NCBI GenBank assembly: GCA_027335515.1
Contig: DAHWHT010000132.1
Coordinates: 1-8,831, forward strand
Reading direction: 5' to 3'
DNA: 8,831 nt
Origin: Clostridia bacterium
GTDB lineage: Bacteria > Bacillota_E > RBS10-35 > JAJYVN01
The position numbers and the translations under genes were made by a program. This document shows, piece by piece, positions 1-7,209 of this stretch. Each line of letters begins with the position of its first letter. The stretch's first letter is position 1. The notes under the pieces are model-generated. The model saw only the letters and a list, made by a program, of their open reading frames with translations. It did no database searches and was not told the origin of the DNA.

Positions 1-333
1 CTGAAAGGCGACGCCGCCCACATAGTTGGACGGCAGCAGCACGTACACACCCTCACCGCCACGACGCAGGCGGCGGTTCACCAACCCCTGCACGATGGCC
101 ACCGCCACCTGGGTGTGCAGCGGAACCCCGTTGAGGTCGACGACCAGCAGCGATCCCGGCATCGCCCCGGGGGCCGGAAGCCAGCCCTCCGCCTGGGTGC
201 CGGCCGCGACCGGCCCCACCTTCCCGCACCCCGCCAGCCAGGGAAGGGCCCCCAGAAGCGGCAGGGTACCCATGCCGCGCAGCACCGTCCGCCTGCGCAT
301 CCCGGCATCCGTTCTCTCTGACGCGCGCTTCAC
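1..333 (-). CDS. Partial Tat/lipobox lipoprotein, resembles N-terminus of GxGYxYP-type putative glycoside hydrolases
   Basis: The frame is open from a GTG at 333-331 to the left edge: 111 codons, with no stop in the window. An AGGGGG lies 7 bases before the GTG (positions 341-346 on the complement), which decides this start over an ATG at 300-298. The N-terminus carries R-R-R-T-V-L-R-G (residues 13-20), a hydrophobic stretch, and a lipobox L-A-G-C with Cys36, so export (perhaps by Tat) and lipid anchoring are likely. After a Gly/Pro/Ala-rich spacer comes L-L-V-V-D-L-N-G, then I-V-Q-G-L-V-N-R and V-Y-V-L-L. This pattern is familiar from the N-terminal domain of GxGYxYP-motif proteins, which are putative glycan-active enzymes. 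The GxGYxYP motif itself would lie outside the window, so the family call is tentative, while the lipoprotein call is firm. The sulfatase upstream is on the same strand but 340 bases away. Confidence 0.78.
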   Translation of the reverse strand, partial: MKRASERTDAGMRRRTVLRGMGTLPLLGALPWLAGCGKVGPVAAGTQAEGWLPAPGAMPGSLLVVDLNGVPLHTQVAVAIVQGLVNRRLRRGGEGVYVLLPSNYVGGVAFQ

Positions 334-673
334 CGCACATCCCCCTGGCGGCAACCCACGCCGCGGGCGACCACGATCTGCCCAGAGCCGCGAGGCGCAC
401 CGCAGGCGGACCGACCACCGTCATCCAGCATCGCCGCCCTTGGACACGACGCCGGGGTCCCTGGCCGAACCGATGGGCCGCCCAACCGGGCCGGGGGCCT
501 TGCCCCCTGCGATGTACATGCGATCAGGAGGTGGCCATTTCCTGCCCGCGGCGGGCAGCCGCGTCGGATCCGACAACCATGCCGTCCAATGACCACCGGC
601 GCGCCGAGCCGCCACCCGCCGGCCCCCTGGGCCAGAGCGCGGCGCGCGGCGACGGCCAAGCCGCCTTCCACGC
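334..673. other. Intergenic stretch, no recognised gene
   Basis: This lies between the sulfatase stop and the lipoprotein start, both on the minus strand. Reading frames cross it on both strands, but their translations are low-complexity Arg/Pro/Gly/Ala sequence with no family motif that I recognise. A perfect hairpin, GGGGGC-CTT-GCCCCC, lies at 493-507. It could fold in the transcript downstream of the sulfatase, but no T-run follows it on either strand, so I do not call a terminator. No convincing -35/-10 pair for the lipoprotein gene was found. The ribosome-binding site of that gene is at 341-346. Confidence 0.5.
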
Positions 674-1957
674 TCAGTTGGCCGGCTGCGGCGTCGCGTC
701 CCGGGACACATCGTGTTCCCAGGCGACGATGGCCTCGTGGAGGCGCGCGACGCGTGCCGGCTCTCCCGCCGCCCGATCGCGGCTCTCCGTGCGGTCGGAA
801 TCCAGCTCAAAGAGCGCCGGCGGGGCGCCCTCCCGTAGCAAGAGCTTCCACGCGCCGTCCCGAACGGCGCGATCCCGCCCGTGTCCCCAGAAGATCAGAC
901 GGTTGGGCGGAGCCCCCGTGCCAAACAGCAGTGACCCCAGGTCGATCCCGTCCAGGGGACGAGGCGGCGGGGCCGCCCCCGCCAATGCGAGGAACGTCGG
1001 CAGCAGATCCAGGCAGATCGTCGGAACGTCGCAGCGCGAGCCGGCCGCGATGCGGCCTGGCCAGCGGGCGATGGCCGGAACGCGGTGCCCCCCCTCCCAG
1101 AGGGTCCCCTTACCACCCCGCAGGACGCCGTTGGAGCCCACAGGCGTCGCACCATTGTCCGAAAAGAAGAACACCAGGGTGCGTTCCTCCAGACCCAGAC
1201 GCTCCAGGGCCGCCAGCACCTCCCCCACCCCTGCGTTCATCGCCTCCGTCATCTCGCGGTACGCCGCGACCCGATCGCGCCGCTCCGGTCGCCGCTGGCC
1301 GTCGCCCAGGCGAACCGGGCCGTCCCCGGGGCCCTGATAGGGGGAATGGACCGCTTCATGCGCCACGTAGAGGCAAAACGGTTGCTGGGCGTGGGCCTCG
1401 ATGAACTCCACGGCGTGCCGGGTGATCAGGTGGGTGGTGTATCCCTCCTCGGGTGCGAGTCGGTCGCCGTCCCACCAATCGGGGATGCCGGCTCCGTCCA
1501 CGTGGCTGAAGTAGTCGACGTTGCCACTCACGTAGCCGTAAAAGGTATCGAAGCCGTGCCGCACCGGGTTGTAACGCGGTTCGTACCCCAGGTGCCACTT
1601 GCCGCAGATCCCCGTCGCATACCCCGCGGCCCGCAGCAACCCCGCGAAGGTGGTCTCCCCCGGTTGCAGCCCTTGGTGGCGCAGGCCCGCCTTCGGATCG
1701 GCCAAGATGACGCCGGGGATTCCGGCGCGTTGCTGATAACGCCCGGTGAGCAGGCCGGCACGGGTGGGGCTGCAGACGGCGCCGCTTGAGTGGAAATCAT
1801 CAAACCGCCGCCCGCTGGCCGCCAGACGGTCCAGGTGCGGTGTGCGCACGTGCGGATGGCCGTAGCAGGCCAGATCGCCGTACCCGAGATCGTCGGCCAA
1901 GAGGATCACGAAATTGGGACGGGACCCCACCTCAGGCGCCAGCGCGCTGCTCGTCAT
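674..1957 (-). CDS. Sulfatase, formylglycine-dependent (S1 / alkaline phosphatase superfamily)
   Basis: A 427-residue protein, normal length for bacterial type I sulfatases, which hydrolyse sulfate esters, often on glycans. The catalytic signature is C62-S-P-T-R66, where the Cys must be oxidised to formylglycine by a maturation enzyme (FGE or anSME) not seen here. Metal and substrate residues are in their usual order: A-D-D at 21-23, G-K-W-H-L-G at 119-124, V-H-S-P-Y at 203-207, S-D-N-G at 266-269 and G-G-K-G-T-L-W-E-G-G at 281-290. Near the C-terminus, W-K-L-L (370-373) and L-F-E-L (382-385) match the usual tail of the family. The ATG at 1957 follows a G-rich AGGGGG by about 11 bases, a slightly long spacing. 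No signal peptide is visible: the chain enters the catalytic core by residue 14, so it looks cytoplasmic as read, or the export signal is missing. The substrate cannot be told from sequence alone. Confidence 0.93.
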   Translation of the reverse strand: MTSSALAPEVGSRPNFVILLADDLGYGDLACYGHPHVRTPHLDRLAASGRRFDDFHSSGAVCSPTRAGLLTGRYQQRAGIPGVILADPKAGLRHQGLQPGETTFAGLLRAAGYATGICGKWHLGYEPRYNPVRHGFDTFYGYVSGNVDYFSHVDGAGIPDWWDGDRLAPEEGYTTHLITRHAVEFIEAHAQQPFCLYVAHEAVHSPYQGPGDGPVRLGDGQRRPERRDRVAAYREMTEAMNAGVGEVLAALERLGLEERTLVFFFSDNGATPVGSNGVLRGGKGTLWEGGHRVPAIARWPGRIAAGSRCDVPTICLDLLPTFLALAGAAPPPRPLDGIDLGSLLFGTGAPPNRLIFWGHGRDRAVRDGAWKLLLREGAPPALFELDSDRTESRDRAAGEPARVARLHEAIVAWEHDVSRDATPQPAN

Positions 1958-2288
1958 CGCGTCGCATGCCCCCTACCCTAAGCAAACCGTCCGCGGGAGC
2001 CTCACACGCCGCCCGGGCGCGAGGCTCCGCCACTAAGACGTTCCGGCCGGCACGAAACCGTCCTGCCGCGGCAACGCCGGTCCCTTGGGCGAGCGCGGGC
2101 CGGCACCCCAGGACCCGCGGGCACTGCGAACATCCCGGCCGCACGACCCGTCGATCGCCTGGTGCAGCCCACCGGCGGTGAACGATGCTTTATGGTCGGC
2201 CGACCAGCGGGCGTCCTTCCCCAAGGGGGTCGAAGGAGATCAAGCGCCGCGCGCACATGGGCTCACGGACACAGCGGCCCTACGGATC
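1958..2288. other. Upstream region of the sulfatase gene, no recognised gene
   Basis: These 330 bases lie between the sulfatase start and the last readable piece of the HAD remnant. Translations on both strands show no family pattern. The part near 2289 probably contains further eroded C-terminal sequence of the HAD gene: on the minus strand the frame continues past the stop as D-P-stop-G-R, where related proteins have a D-P-x-G-R-like end. The one structured element is the inverted repeat at 1996-2028, listed separately. No clear sigma-70 promoter for the sulfatase was found. Confidence 0.4.
1996..2028. repeat. Inverted repeat in the 5' region of the sulfatase gene
   Basis: GGAGCCTC at 1996-2003 is matched by GAGGCTCC at 2021-2028, an 8-base perfect stem. 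The 17-base loop between them contains the palindrome GCCCGGGC. It lies 39-71 bases before the sulfatase ATG on the minus strand. It has no T-run on either side, so it is not a typical terminator. It may be an operator or an mRNA leader hairpin, or chance in GC-rich DNA. Confidence 0.4.
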
Positions 2289-2975
2289 CTAGCTGCGAGG
2301 GGTGGCGCCGACGGCTCGTGCCACGGCGACGTCGGTGTCAGGCCGGTTCCCAACGTGCACGCTGGCCGGGGGCGCGGACCCAACGCGGCACGGACGACGT
2401 GGTGGATCCCGAGCCCAGGTTTCTCCGTACCGAGGACCGCCGAGTCGGCGAACACGCGAAAGGGATGGGCGATACCCATCGCTTCCGGGCGTTCGTGGAG
2501 GTCGAACTCCCGGTTGGGGACGACCGCCGGCGCCGCACCACGGTCACGCAAGGCCGCAACCGTCAACTGCCGTCGGCTGAACGCGGCGGCTTGTCCGGCT
2601 GGATCGCTGGACGTCAGGCCCGTGGACGGCGGCACGCCGGGATCGGAGATCCGAGCGTCGTTGGGTGCAGGCGAACACCGTTGCCCTCGTCAGCGCCCCA
2701 GCCGATCCTGCAGACGAATATGGAATGCGGCGGTGAACTCTCGGCTCGTTTCGAGTGCCGCCGATTGCTCCGGCTCCGGTGTCGTGTTCCACACGTGGCG
2801 TACCGTTCGGTGCACACCACGCCACCAAATATACCGAGAGTGCGGCACGCAACAGGAGATGGCAACGCCTCCGCCGTCCCCTGAAGCCGACCGTTCCCGC
2901 TCCTCCTCCCATATGGCGGGAACGTCCGAATCCAGCACCCAACGCGCGTCCGGCGGGACTGCGGCCCGCAACGCT
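2289..2975 (-). pseudogene. Decayed HAD-superfamily (subfamily IA-like) hydrolase with frameshift and stops
   Basis: Minus-strand pieces in different frames line up in HAD order. In one frame (within 2360-2635) are A-L-R-D-R-G...A-V-V-P-N-R (motif II region, where a Ser or Thr is expected instead of Pro), then D-L-H-E-R-P-E-A-M-G, then A-D-S-A-V-L-G-T-E-K-P-G (motif III, conserved Lys). After A-L-G-P-R-P-R-P-A the match jumps near 2360-2366 into another frame: V-H-V-G-N-R-P-D-T-D-V-A-V-A-R-A, a motif IV segment with Asn for the first Asp. It reaches TAG at 2291-2289. Further upstream, about 2690-2975, a frame with V-L-D-S-D-V-P-A-I-W-E-E-E looks like the N-terminal cap region, ending in TGA. 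Motif I (DxDxT) was not found. The total span of about 230 codons suits the family. The upstream limit is approximate. The gene cannot make an active enzyme as read. Confidence 0.72.
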
Positions 2976-3037
2976 GCGGAGTTGAAGCCCCGCCACGGTT
3001 CCTAGCTGCCGGAACCCGCGCCGCCGGCCGCGGTTGT

Positions 3038-4087
3038 CTAAGAAAGCGGACGCCGGACGCCCGCCCCGGGCCGGATGCGGTTTGCCAACGCGTCCAGTTC
3101 TACGCGGGGACGTGGCTCCGGAGGCGCCCCGGGCGGGTATACCTGAAACCACCCGTCCCCCTGCCTGCGGGGAAAGACGTGCACGTGCAGGTGTCCGATC
3201 ACCTGGCCCGCCGCCGCCCCGTTCGACTGCCAGATGCTCAGGTCCGTCACACCCAGGGCCGCGCGCAGGGCCTGGGCAGCGCGGGTGGTGGCCCGCCCCA
3301 GGGCGGATGCCGCTTCGGGATCGAGGTCAAAGACGTTGGGGATGTGGCGGCGCGGGATAACCAGCACGTGGCCGGGGTTGGCCTGTCGCCGGTTCACGAA
3401 CGACAGCGTCCAGGGGTCGTCGGAAATTCGGCTGGCCGCGCCTCCGTCGACGACACGGCAAAAAGGGCATCGCCGCCGTGTTCGATACCCGTCCGCCACG
3501 GCGGCGGCCAACGCCGCATCGGACCAGTCAGCCATACGCAGCAGGGCTTCGTATGCGTCGCCCACCAGAGCAAAATGCTCCGCGAATGCGGGCTCGGTTT
3601 TGATTCCCTTCCGTTTGAGCGCGCAAATCGCCTCACCGGCGCCTTCGCCCGCCATCGCGAGCAGTCGCCCTTCCACAACCATGTGTCGGTACGCCCGCTG
3701 GGCTGTGACCGGGATGGGCTGGGCAAACAGTTCAACGGGTAGCCCCTCGGTCGTGAAGCGACAGACGACGGCTGGCGGATGGGTATCGTCCGCGCGGTAC
3801 AGGGAGAAACGGGGCTGACGCGCGAAACGCAGGGCGTCCCGCACAAAGGCATCCGCGTCGGGCGCAGTGCACAGGACGTCGACGTCGCTCCCCGGAATGT
3901 CGATGCCGAGCGGGATCGTACCGGCGATCGTGGGAGTGTAGACGTCGAGGACGTCGAACACCCCGGCGCGGATGAGCGCCGCCCGTGCCTGCCGCAATCG
4001 CTCCACCACCGTTGGCCGCCCCCAGTACCCCGCGACATTTCTAAGGGGGATCGCCTTGCGCCTGAGGCCCGGTTTCCTCGCCGCCAT
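3038..4087 (-). CDS. DUF4269 nucleotidyltransferase-like domain fused to a HIT domain
   Basis: An uninterrupted 349-residue frame with two enzyme-like domains. Residues about 20-185 match DUF4269: Y-T-P-T-I-A-G-T-I-P-L-G-I-D-I at 50-64, G-S-D-V-D at 66-70 (an acidic pair typical of nucleotidyltransferase folds), V-E-L-F-A-Q at 118-123 with Glu119 as a likely third acid, R-A-Y-R-H-M-V-V-E at 131-139 and G-I-K-T-E-P-A-F at 161-168. Residues about 205-335 form a HIT domain: C-P-F-C (207-210), N-P-G-H-V-L-V-I-P-R-R-H (237-248), Q-S-N-G (287-290) and H-L-H-V-H-V (299-304), whose middle His301 is the expected nucleophile. HIT proteins cleave or transfer nucleoside monophosphates; DUF4269 has no settled role. 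The fused job is therefore inferred to be nucleotide chemistry, in the cytoplasm. The ATG at 4087 has a poor ribosome site and overlaps the PurN remnant by 32 bases. A later GTG at 4009 has a G-run upstream, but it would cut off conserved residues near 21-23. Confidence 0.9.
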   Translation of the reverse strand: MAARKPGLRRKAIPLRNVAGYWGRPTVVERLRQARAALIRAGVFDVLDVYTPTIAGTIPLGIDIPGSDVDVLCTAPDADAFVRDALRFARQPRFSLYRADDTHPPAVVCRFTTEGLPVELFAQPIPVTAQRAYRHMVVEGRLLAMAGEGAGEAICALKRKGIKTEPAFAEHFALVGDAYEALLRMADWSDAALAAAVADGYRTRRRCPFCRVVDGGAASRISDDPWTLSFVNRRQANPGHVLVIPRRHIPNVFDLDPEAASALGRATTRAAQALRAALGVTDLSIWQSNGAAAGQVIGHLHVHVFPRRQGDGWFQVYPPGAPPEPRPRVELDALANRIRPGAGVRRPLS

Positions 4088-4310
4088 TCAGGAAGCGATC
4101 CGCTCGGGCCGCCTGGAACCGGACCCGGTCGCCGTGGCTTCCAACAACGGCATCGCCGGGTCCCTGGCTCTTGCCCAGGCCGCCGGGGTCCCCGCCCCAC
4201 ACCTCAGCCGTGCGACCCACCCTGACCCAGCGACGTTGGACCGCGCCATCCGGGACACCTTTCGCGAGTACTCCGCCAAGCTGGTCGTCCTCAGCGGCTA
4301 CATGAAACTC
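4056..4310 (+). pseudogene. Remnant of a PurN-like phosphoribosylglycinamide formyltransferase
   Basis: The plus frame from a TTG at 4056 reads L-R-L-R-P-G-F-L-A-A-I-Q-E-A-I-R-S-G-R-L, then V-A-S-N-N, A-Q-A-A-G-V-P-A-P-H-L, T-H-P-D-P-A-T-L-D-R-A-I and L-V-V-L-S-G-Y-M-K-L. That order and spacing is typical of the first half of PurN-type formyltransferases, which use formyl-tetrahydrofolate in purine synthesis. AAGGGGG at 4043-4049 lies 6 bases before the TTG, so this may be the original start. The loop A-S-G-x-G-S-N-F, which binds substrate phosphate, is reduced to R-P-G-F. Similarity ends after G-Y-M-K-L at 4310, just before the stop of the minus-strand peptidase gene. The catalytic Asn-His-Asp half is absent. 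The frame is otherwise open for 85 codons, so the loss looks like deletions rather than point decay. A functional half-protein is unlikely. Confidence 0.75.
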
Positions 4311-4327
4311 CGGCGTTCCTTCATTCC

Positions 4328-5719
4328 TTACTCCAGCCTCCGCTCGGATTGCGCGGAATGCGCGGCGCGCTCGATCGCGTCAAGGTGGGGCAACAAATCG
4401 TCCGGACTTTGGGTGATGTCCTCCAGATACACATCAACGGGGAAGCCCACGCACTCGACGTCTTCGTCGAAGAAAAACCGCCGCGTCGGTACTTGAACGA
4501 CCAGTCCGGTCTGCGGAAGTACAAAGCGAACGGCTTCACCGTACTGCATGCACCCGGCTGTGCGCTCGCCCACCAAGATCGCGCCGAGCTCCCGCTTCAG
4601 ATCGACGGCCGCCCGCTCACCCGATGACCCGCTGTTGCGGTCGACCAAGGCAAACACGCGGCCGGAATACGGACGGTCAGACTTCCCACGGCAGATCGCG
4701 GCACTCAGTTGGAGGGTATGGGTCAGCGGCCGCGCAAGCCAGGCCGCCCATGCATGCTCCCGTTCGGTCTGCGCCTCTGGATGATCCACCCGCCCCTCAC
4801 GTACCTGGGCTTCCACCGTTCGGTTCCACTCGGCGCAGGCCCAAAGGGCAACCTCCAGTCTCGGCACGCCCCGGGATTCGCCCCCCTTGGCCTGGGCGAT
4901 CCACTGAGCGATATACGTCAGGTTCCCGCCGTTGTTGCCGCGCAGATCCAACAGCACGGACGGTCGCGCCACGTGGTGTACATAGTCCGCAACGAATTGG
5001 CGCAGGTGGTCCTGCACTTGCCTCGGGCCACCGAAGCTTCGCAGTGTGACGACGGTCACGTCTCCGCAGGCTCGCCATTCGTACACCGGTACCTGCGCAG
5101 GACGGGGGCGGGGCGGCGTGGGCGGGCGCCGACGCAGGCGCAGGCAGCCGTCCTTGTGGTTTGCCACGAGGCTGCCTCGGTCCGTGCAGGCGGAAAGGCT
5201 TGCGATTCGCCCGATACGACCGCCGCTGTGGAGCACGGGACGGACCTGCCAGGTGCCGGGCCGAGCCCCGGGCACATCGGTCGGTTCGAGTTTGGGCACG
5301 TCAGACGCGTCGTCCACCACCGCCTGATACTCGTGAAACGCCATCCCCTCATGATCGTCGATCAGCGGGTCCGCTCCCCAGAACGTGAGATGCCGATCGG
5401 GTACCGCGCTTCTCAAGGAAATCAGGGGATCGACCACAGCTTCGCGGAAGGAACAGAGCCTGCCGACGCGGCGAAGCCCGTTGACCCAATCGGCGAAAAA
5501 GGCCTCGACGTCGAGGTGCGGATGTCGGATCCAGTCGATGTATCCGGCGTACTGCGCCCGCAAGAGCCGGTGCAGCCACCCGATATCGTCCGCCAGGCGG
5601 TCGGTGGGCAACGCGGTTTCGGCGTCGGGCCGCCGCTGCCTGAGTGCCCGCCGGAGCGCCCCACTCTCAGGGTCAAAGCAATACGGGCAACCTGCCGCCC
5701 GTGTCGTCGGGACGTACAT
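4328..5719 (-). CDS. S41-family (C-terminal processing / tricorn-like) peptidase-like protein
   Basis: From the ATG at 5719 the protein has 463 residues. The S41 core is clear: V-L-L-D-L-R-G-N-N-G-G-N (255-266), then V-F-A-L-V-D-R-N-S-G-S-S-G-E (355-368) with Ser365 of S-S-G-E as the likely nucleophile, then I-L-V-G-E-R-T-A-G (381-389) and V-P-T-R-R-F at 410-415, near the end. D-R-H-L-T-F (108-113) supplies a His as often seen in this family. The N-terminal third is helical-looking and carries C-P-Y-C at 11-14, and a Pro/Arg-rich linker lies at about 196-211. No signal peptide, membrane segment or PDZ domain is evident, so it appears cytoplasmic, unlike periplasmic CtpA. The frame extends to a GTG at 5794, which overlaps an AAGGAG rather than following it, so I prefer the ATG, without a strong ribosome site. 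The substrate is unknown. It is 218 bases downstream of serS on the same strand. Confidence 0.82.
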   Translation of the reverse strand: MYVPTTRAAGCPYCFDPESGALRRALRQRRPDAETALPTDRLADDIGWLHRLLRAQYAGYIDWIRHPHLDVEAFFADWVNGLRRVGRLCSFREAVVDPLISLRSAVPDRHLTFWGADPLIDDHEGMAFHEYQAVVDDASDVPKLEPTDVPGARPGTWQVRPVLHSGGRIGRIASLSACTDRGSLVANHKDGCLRLRRRPPTPPRPRPAQVPVYEWRACGDVTVVTLRSFGGPRQVQDHLRQFVADYVHHVARPSVLLDLRGNNGGNLTYIAQWIAQAKGGESRGVPRLEVALWACAEWNRTVEAQVREGRVDHPEAQTEREHAWAAWLARPLTHTLQLSAAICRGKSDRPYSGRVFALVDRNSGSSGERAAVDLKRELGAILVGERTAGCMQYGEAVRFVLPQTGLVVQVPTRRFFFDEDVECVGFPVDVYLEDITQSPDDLLPHLDAIERAAHSAQSERRLE

Positions 5720-5937
5720 CTCGCCATCCGGCGCGGACCGTTCCTGCTCCACGCTCAGCCCCGCCTTCACCCGGGTACTCCCGCCCCCACCCACTCCTTG
5801 TCACACGCCGCATACTCAGACCCTCCGCAGCCCGCCGAGCACGGACCACGCCACGGCGGGGTTTCACGCGACGGTGCATGTGCCTGCCGGGTCCGGGTCG
5901 AAGTCCATGAAAACAGAGACGGCCTTCGCCGCACGCC

Positions 5938-7209
5938 CTACAACGCCTTCAGGACCCGCAGACCCCCCATGTATGGAACGAGGGCGTCGGGGATGCGGAC
6001 ACCGCCGTCCTTCTGCTGGTGCACCTCCAAGAGGGGGATCAGGATGCGGGGGGAGGCGATCGCCGTGCCGTTGAGGGTGTGCGCGAACCGCACCCTTCCC
6101 CCGGGATCCCGATAGCGAATGCCTCCCCTGCGTGCTTGGAACTCATGGAACGTGGAGCAGGAATGGGTCTCGGCATACGCACCGCGGCTGGGCATCCACG
6201 CCTCGATGTCGTGCTTCCGATACTGGCCCTGTCCCATGTCCCCGGTGCAGACGCAGACCACTCGGTAGGGCAGTTCCAACGCCTGGAGGATGTCCTCGGC
6301 GTGTGCGAGGAGATCGTCGTGCAAAGTCGCACTCGCGGCCGCATCGGCCAGCCCGACCACGACCTGCTCCACCTTGGTGAACTGGTGCACGCGGTACAAC
6401 CCGCGGGTGTCGCGCCCGGACCCGCCCACCTCGCGGCGAAAGCACGGGCTCACGGCACAGAGGCGCACGGGAAGTTCGCCACAGGTGAGAATCTGGTCGA
6501 GAAAGCGCGCCACCAGAGGCACTTCGGAGGTGCCGATCAGATACAGGTCATCCCGTTCGAGTCGAAAGACTTCATCCTGGCCCAGGGGAAAGTAGCCGGT
6601 GGCGATCATCGCCTCCTCGCGGACGAGGACGGGGACGTGCAAGAGCGTGAAACCGACGGCCACCAGCCGATCGGTGGCGAGCCGCAGCACGGCCTGCTCG
6701 AGCAGCGCCCCCGTGCCCTTCAGGCAGTATGAGCGGGCGCCGGCCATGCGCACGGCGGGCTCGGTCTCCAAGACACCAAGGGCGGCGCCGATCTCCACGT
6801 GATCGCGGGCCGGGAAATCGAAGCTTGGCGGAGTGCCCCAACGACGGATCGGCACGTTGTCGGCATCCGTAACGCCCACGGGGGTGTCGGGGGCGGCGGG
6901 CGCCGGCAGTCGCAACATCAGGATGCGCAGGTCCTCCTGCGCGCGGCGCAGTAGCGGTTCCTTGCGCTCCAGTTCCCCTTTGAGCTCCGCGGCGCGGGCG
7001 ATGGCGGCGGAGCGATCCGACGGGGCCATGGTGGCGATGGCCTTGGAGACCCGGTTGCGCTCGGTGCGCAGCGCGACGATCGCCGCCATCAGGTCGCGGT
7101 GCCGGCGGTCCATGGCCGCCACCGCCTCCAGATCCGCCGGAATACCCTTGACCTCGCCTGCGCGGCGGATCGCGTCGGGATCGTCGCGGACCGTTTGAAT
7201 GTCAAGCAT
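5938..7209 (-). CDS. serS: Seryl-tRNA synthetase
   Basis: A 423-residue class II synthetase that charges tRNA-Ser with serine in the cytoplasm. Residues about 25-100 form the long charged coiled-coil arm that grips the tRNA. The catalytic core shows H-V-P-V-L-V-R-E-E-A-M (191-201, motif 1 region), G-T-S-E-V-P-L (226-232, serine pocket), motif 2 C-F-R-R-E-V-G-G-S-G-R-D-T-R-G-L (256-271) and motif 3 L-N-G-T-A-I-A-S-P-R-I-L (379-390) with Arg388. Length and motif order are normal. The ATG at 7209 follows GGGAGGGAG with about 8 bases of spacing. The frame stays open upstream to 8133, but that part is the leader and non-coding sequence. Expression is controlled by the T-box leader directly upstream. 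No strong terminator follows the TAG at 5938; a weak inverted repeat lies within 5831-5860. Confidence 0.97.
   Translation of the reverse strand: MLDIQTVRDDPDAIRRAGEVKGIPADLEAVAAMDRRHRDLMAAIVALRTERNRVSKAIATMAPSDRSAAIARAAELKGELERKEPLLRRAQEDLRILMLRLPAPAAPDTPVGVTDADNVPIRRWGTPPSFDFPARDHVEIGAALGVLETEPAVRMAGARSYCLKGTGALLEQAVLRLATDRLVAVGFTLLHVPVLVREEAMIATGYFPLGQDEVFRLERDDLYLIGTSEVPLVARFLDQILTCGELPVRLCAVSPCFRREVGGSGRDTRGLYRVHQFTKVEQVVVGLADAAASATLHDDLLAHAEDILQALELPYRVVCVCTGDMGQGQYRKHDIEAWMPSRGAYAETHSCSTFHEFQARRGGIRYRDPGGRVRFAHTLNGTAIASPRILIPLLEVHQQKDGGVRIPDALVPYMGGLRVLKAL

Noticed and set aside
493..507. GGGGGC-CTT-GCCCCC hairpin as terminator of the sulfatase gene
   Set aside because: No T-run follows on either strand and it lies 167 bases past the stop.
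531..1789. Long plus-strand frames of 230-270 codons
   Set aside because: They mirror the sulfatase gene, are rich in Arg, Pro and Ser, and match no family.
2085..3005. 306-codon plus-strand frame in the gap between two genes
   Set aside because: It is antisense to the HAD remnant, and its composition is that of a random GC-rich frame with no motif.
5831..5860. CCCGCCG...CGGCGGG inverted repeat after serS as terminator
   Set aside because: The loop is 16 bases, the stem only 7, and there is no T-run on the serS strand.
4709..6115. 468-codon open frame on the plus strand
   Set aside because: It is antisense to the S41 gene and the end of serS, both with clear family motifs. Its own translation shows no recognisable domain. 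Long antisense frames are common in GC-rich DNA.
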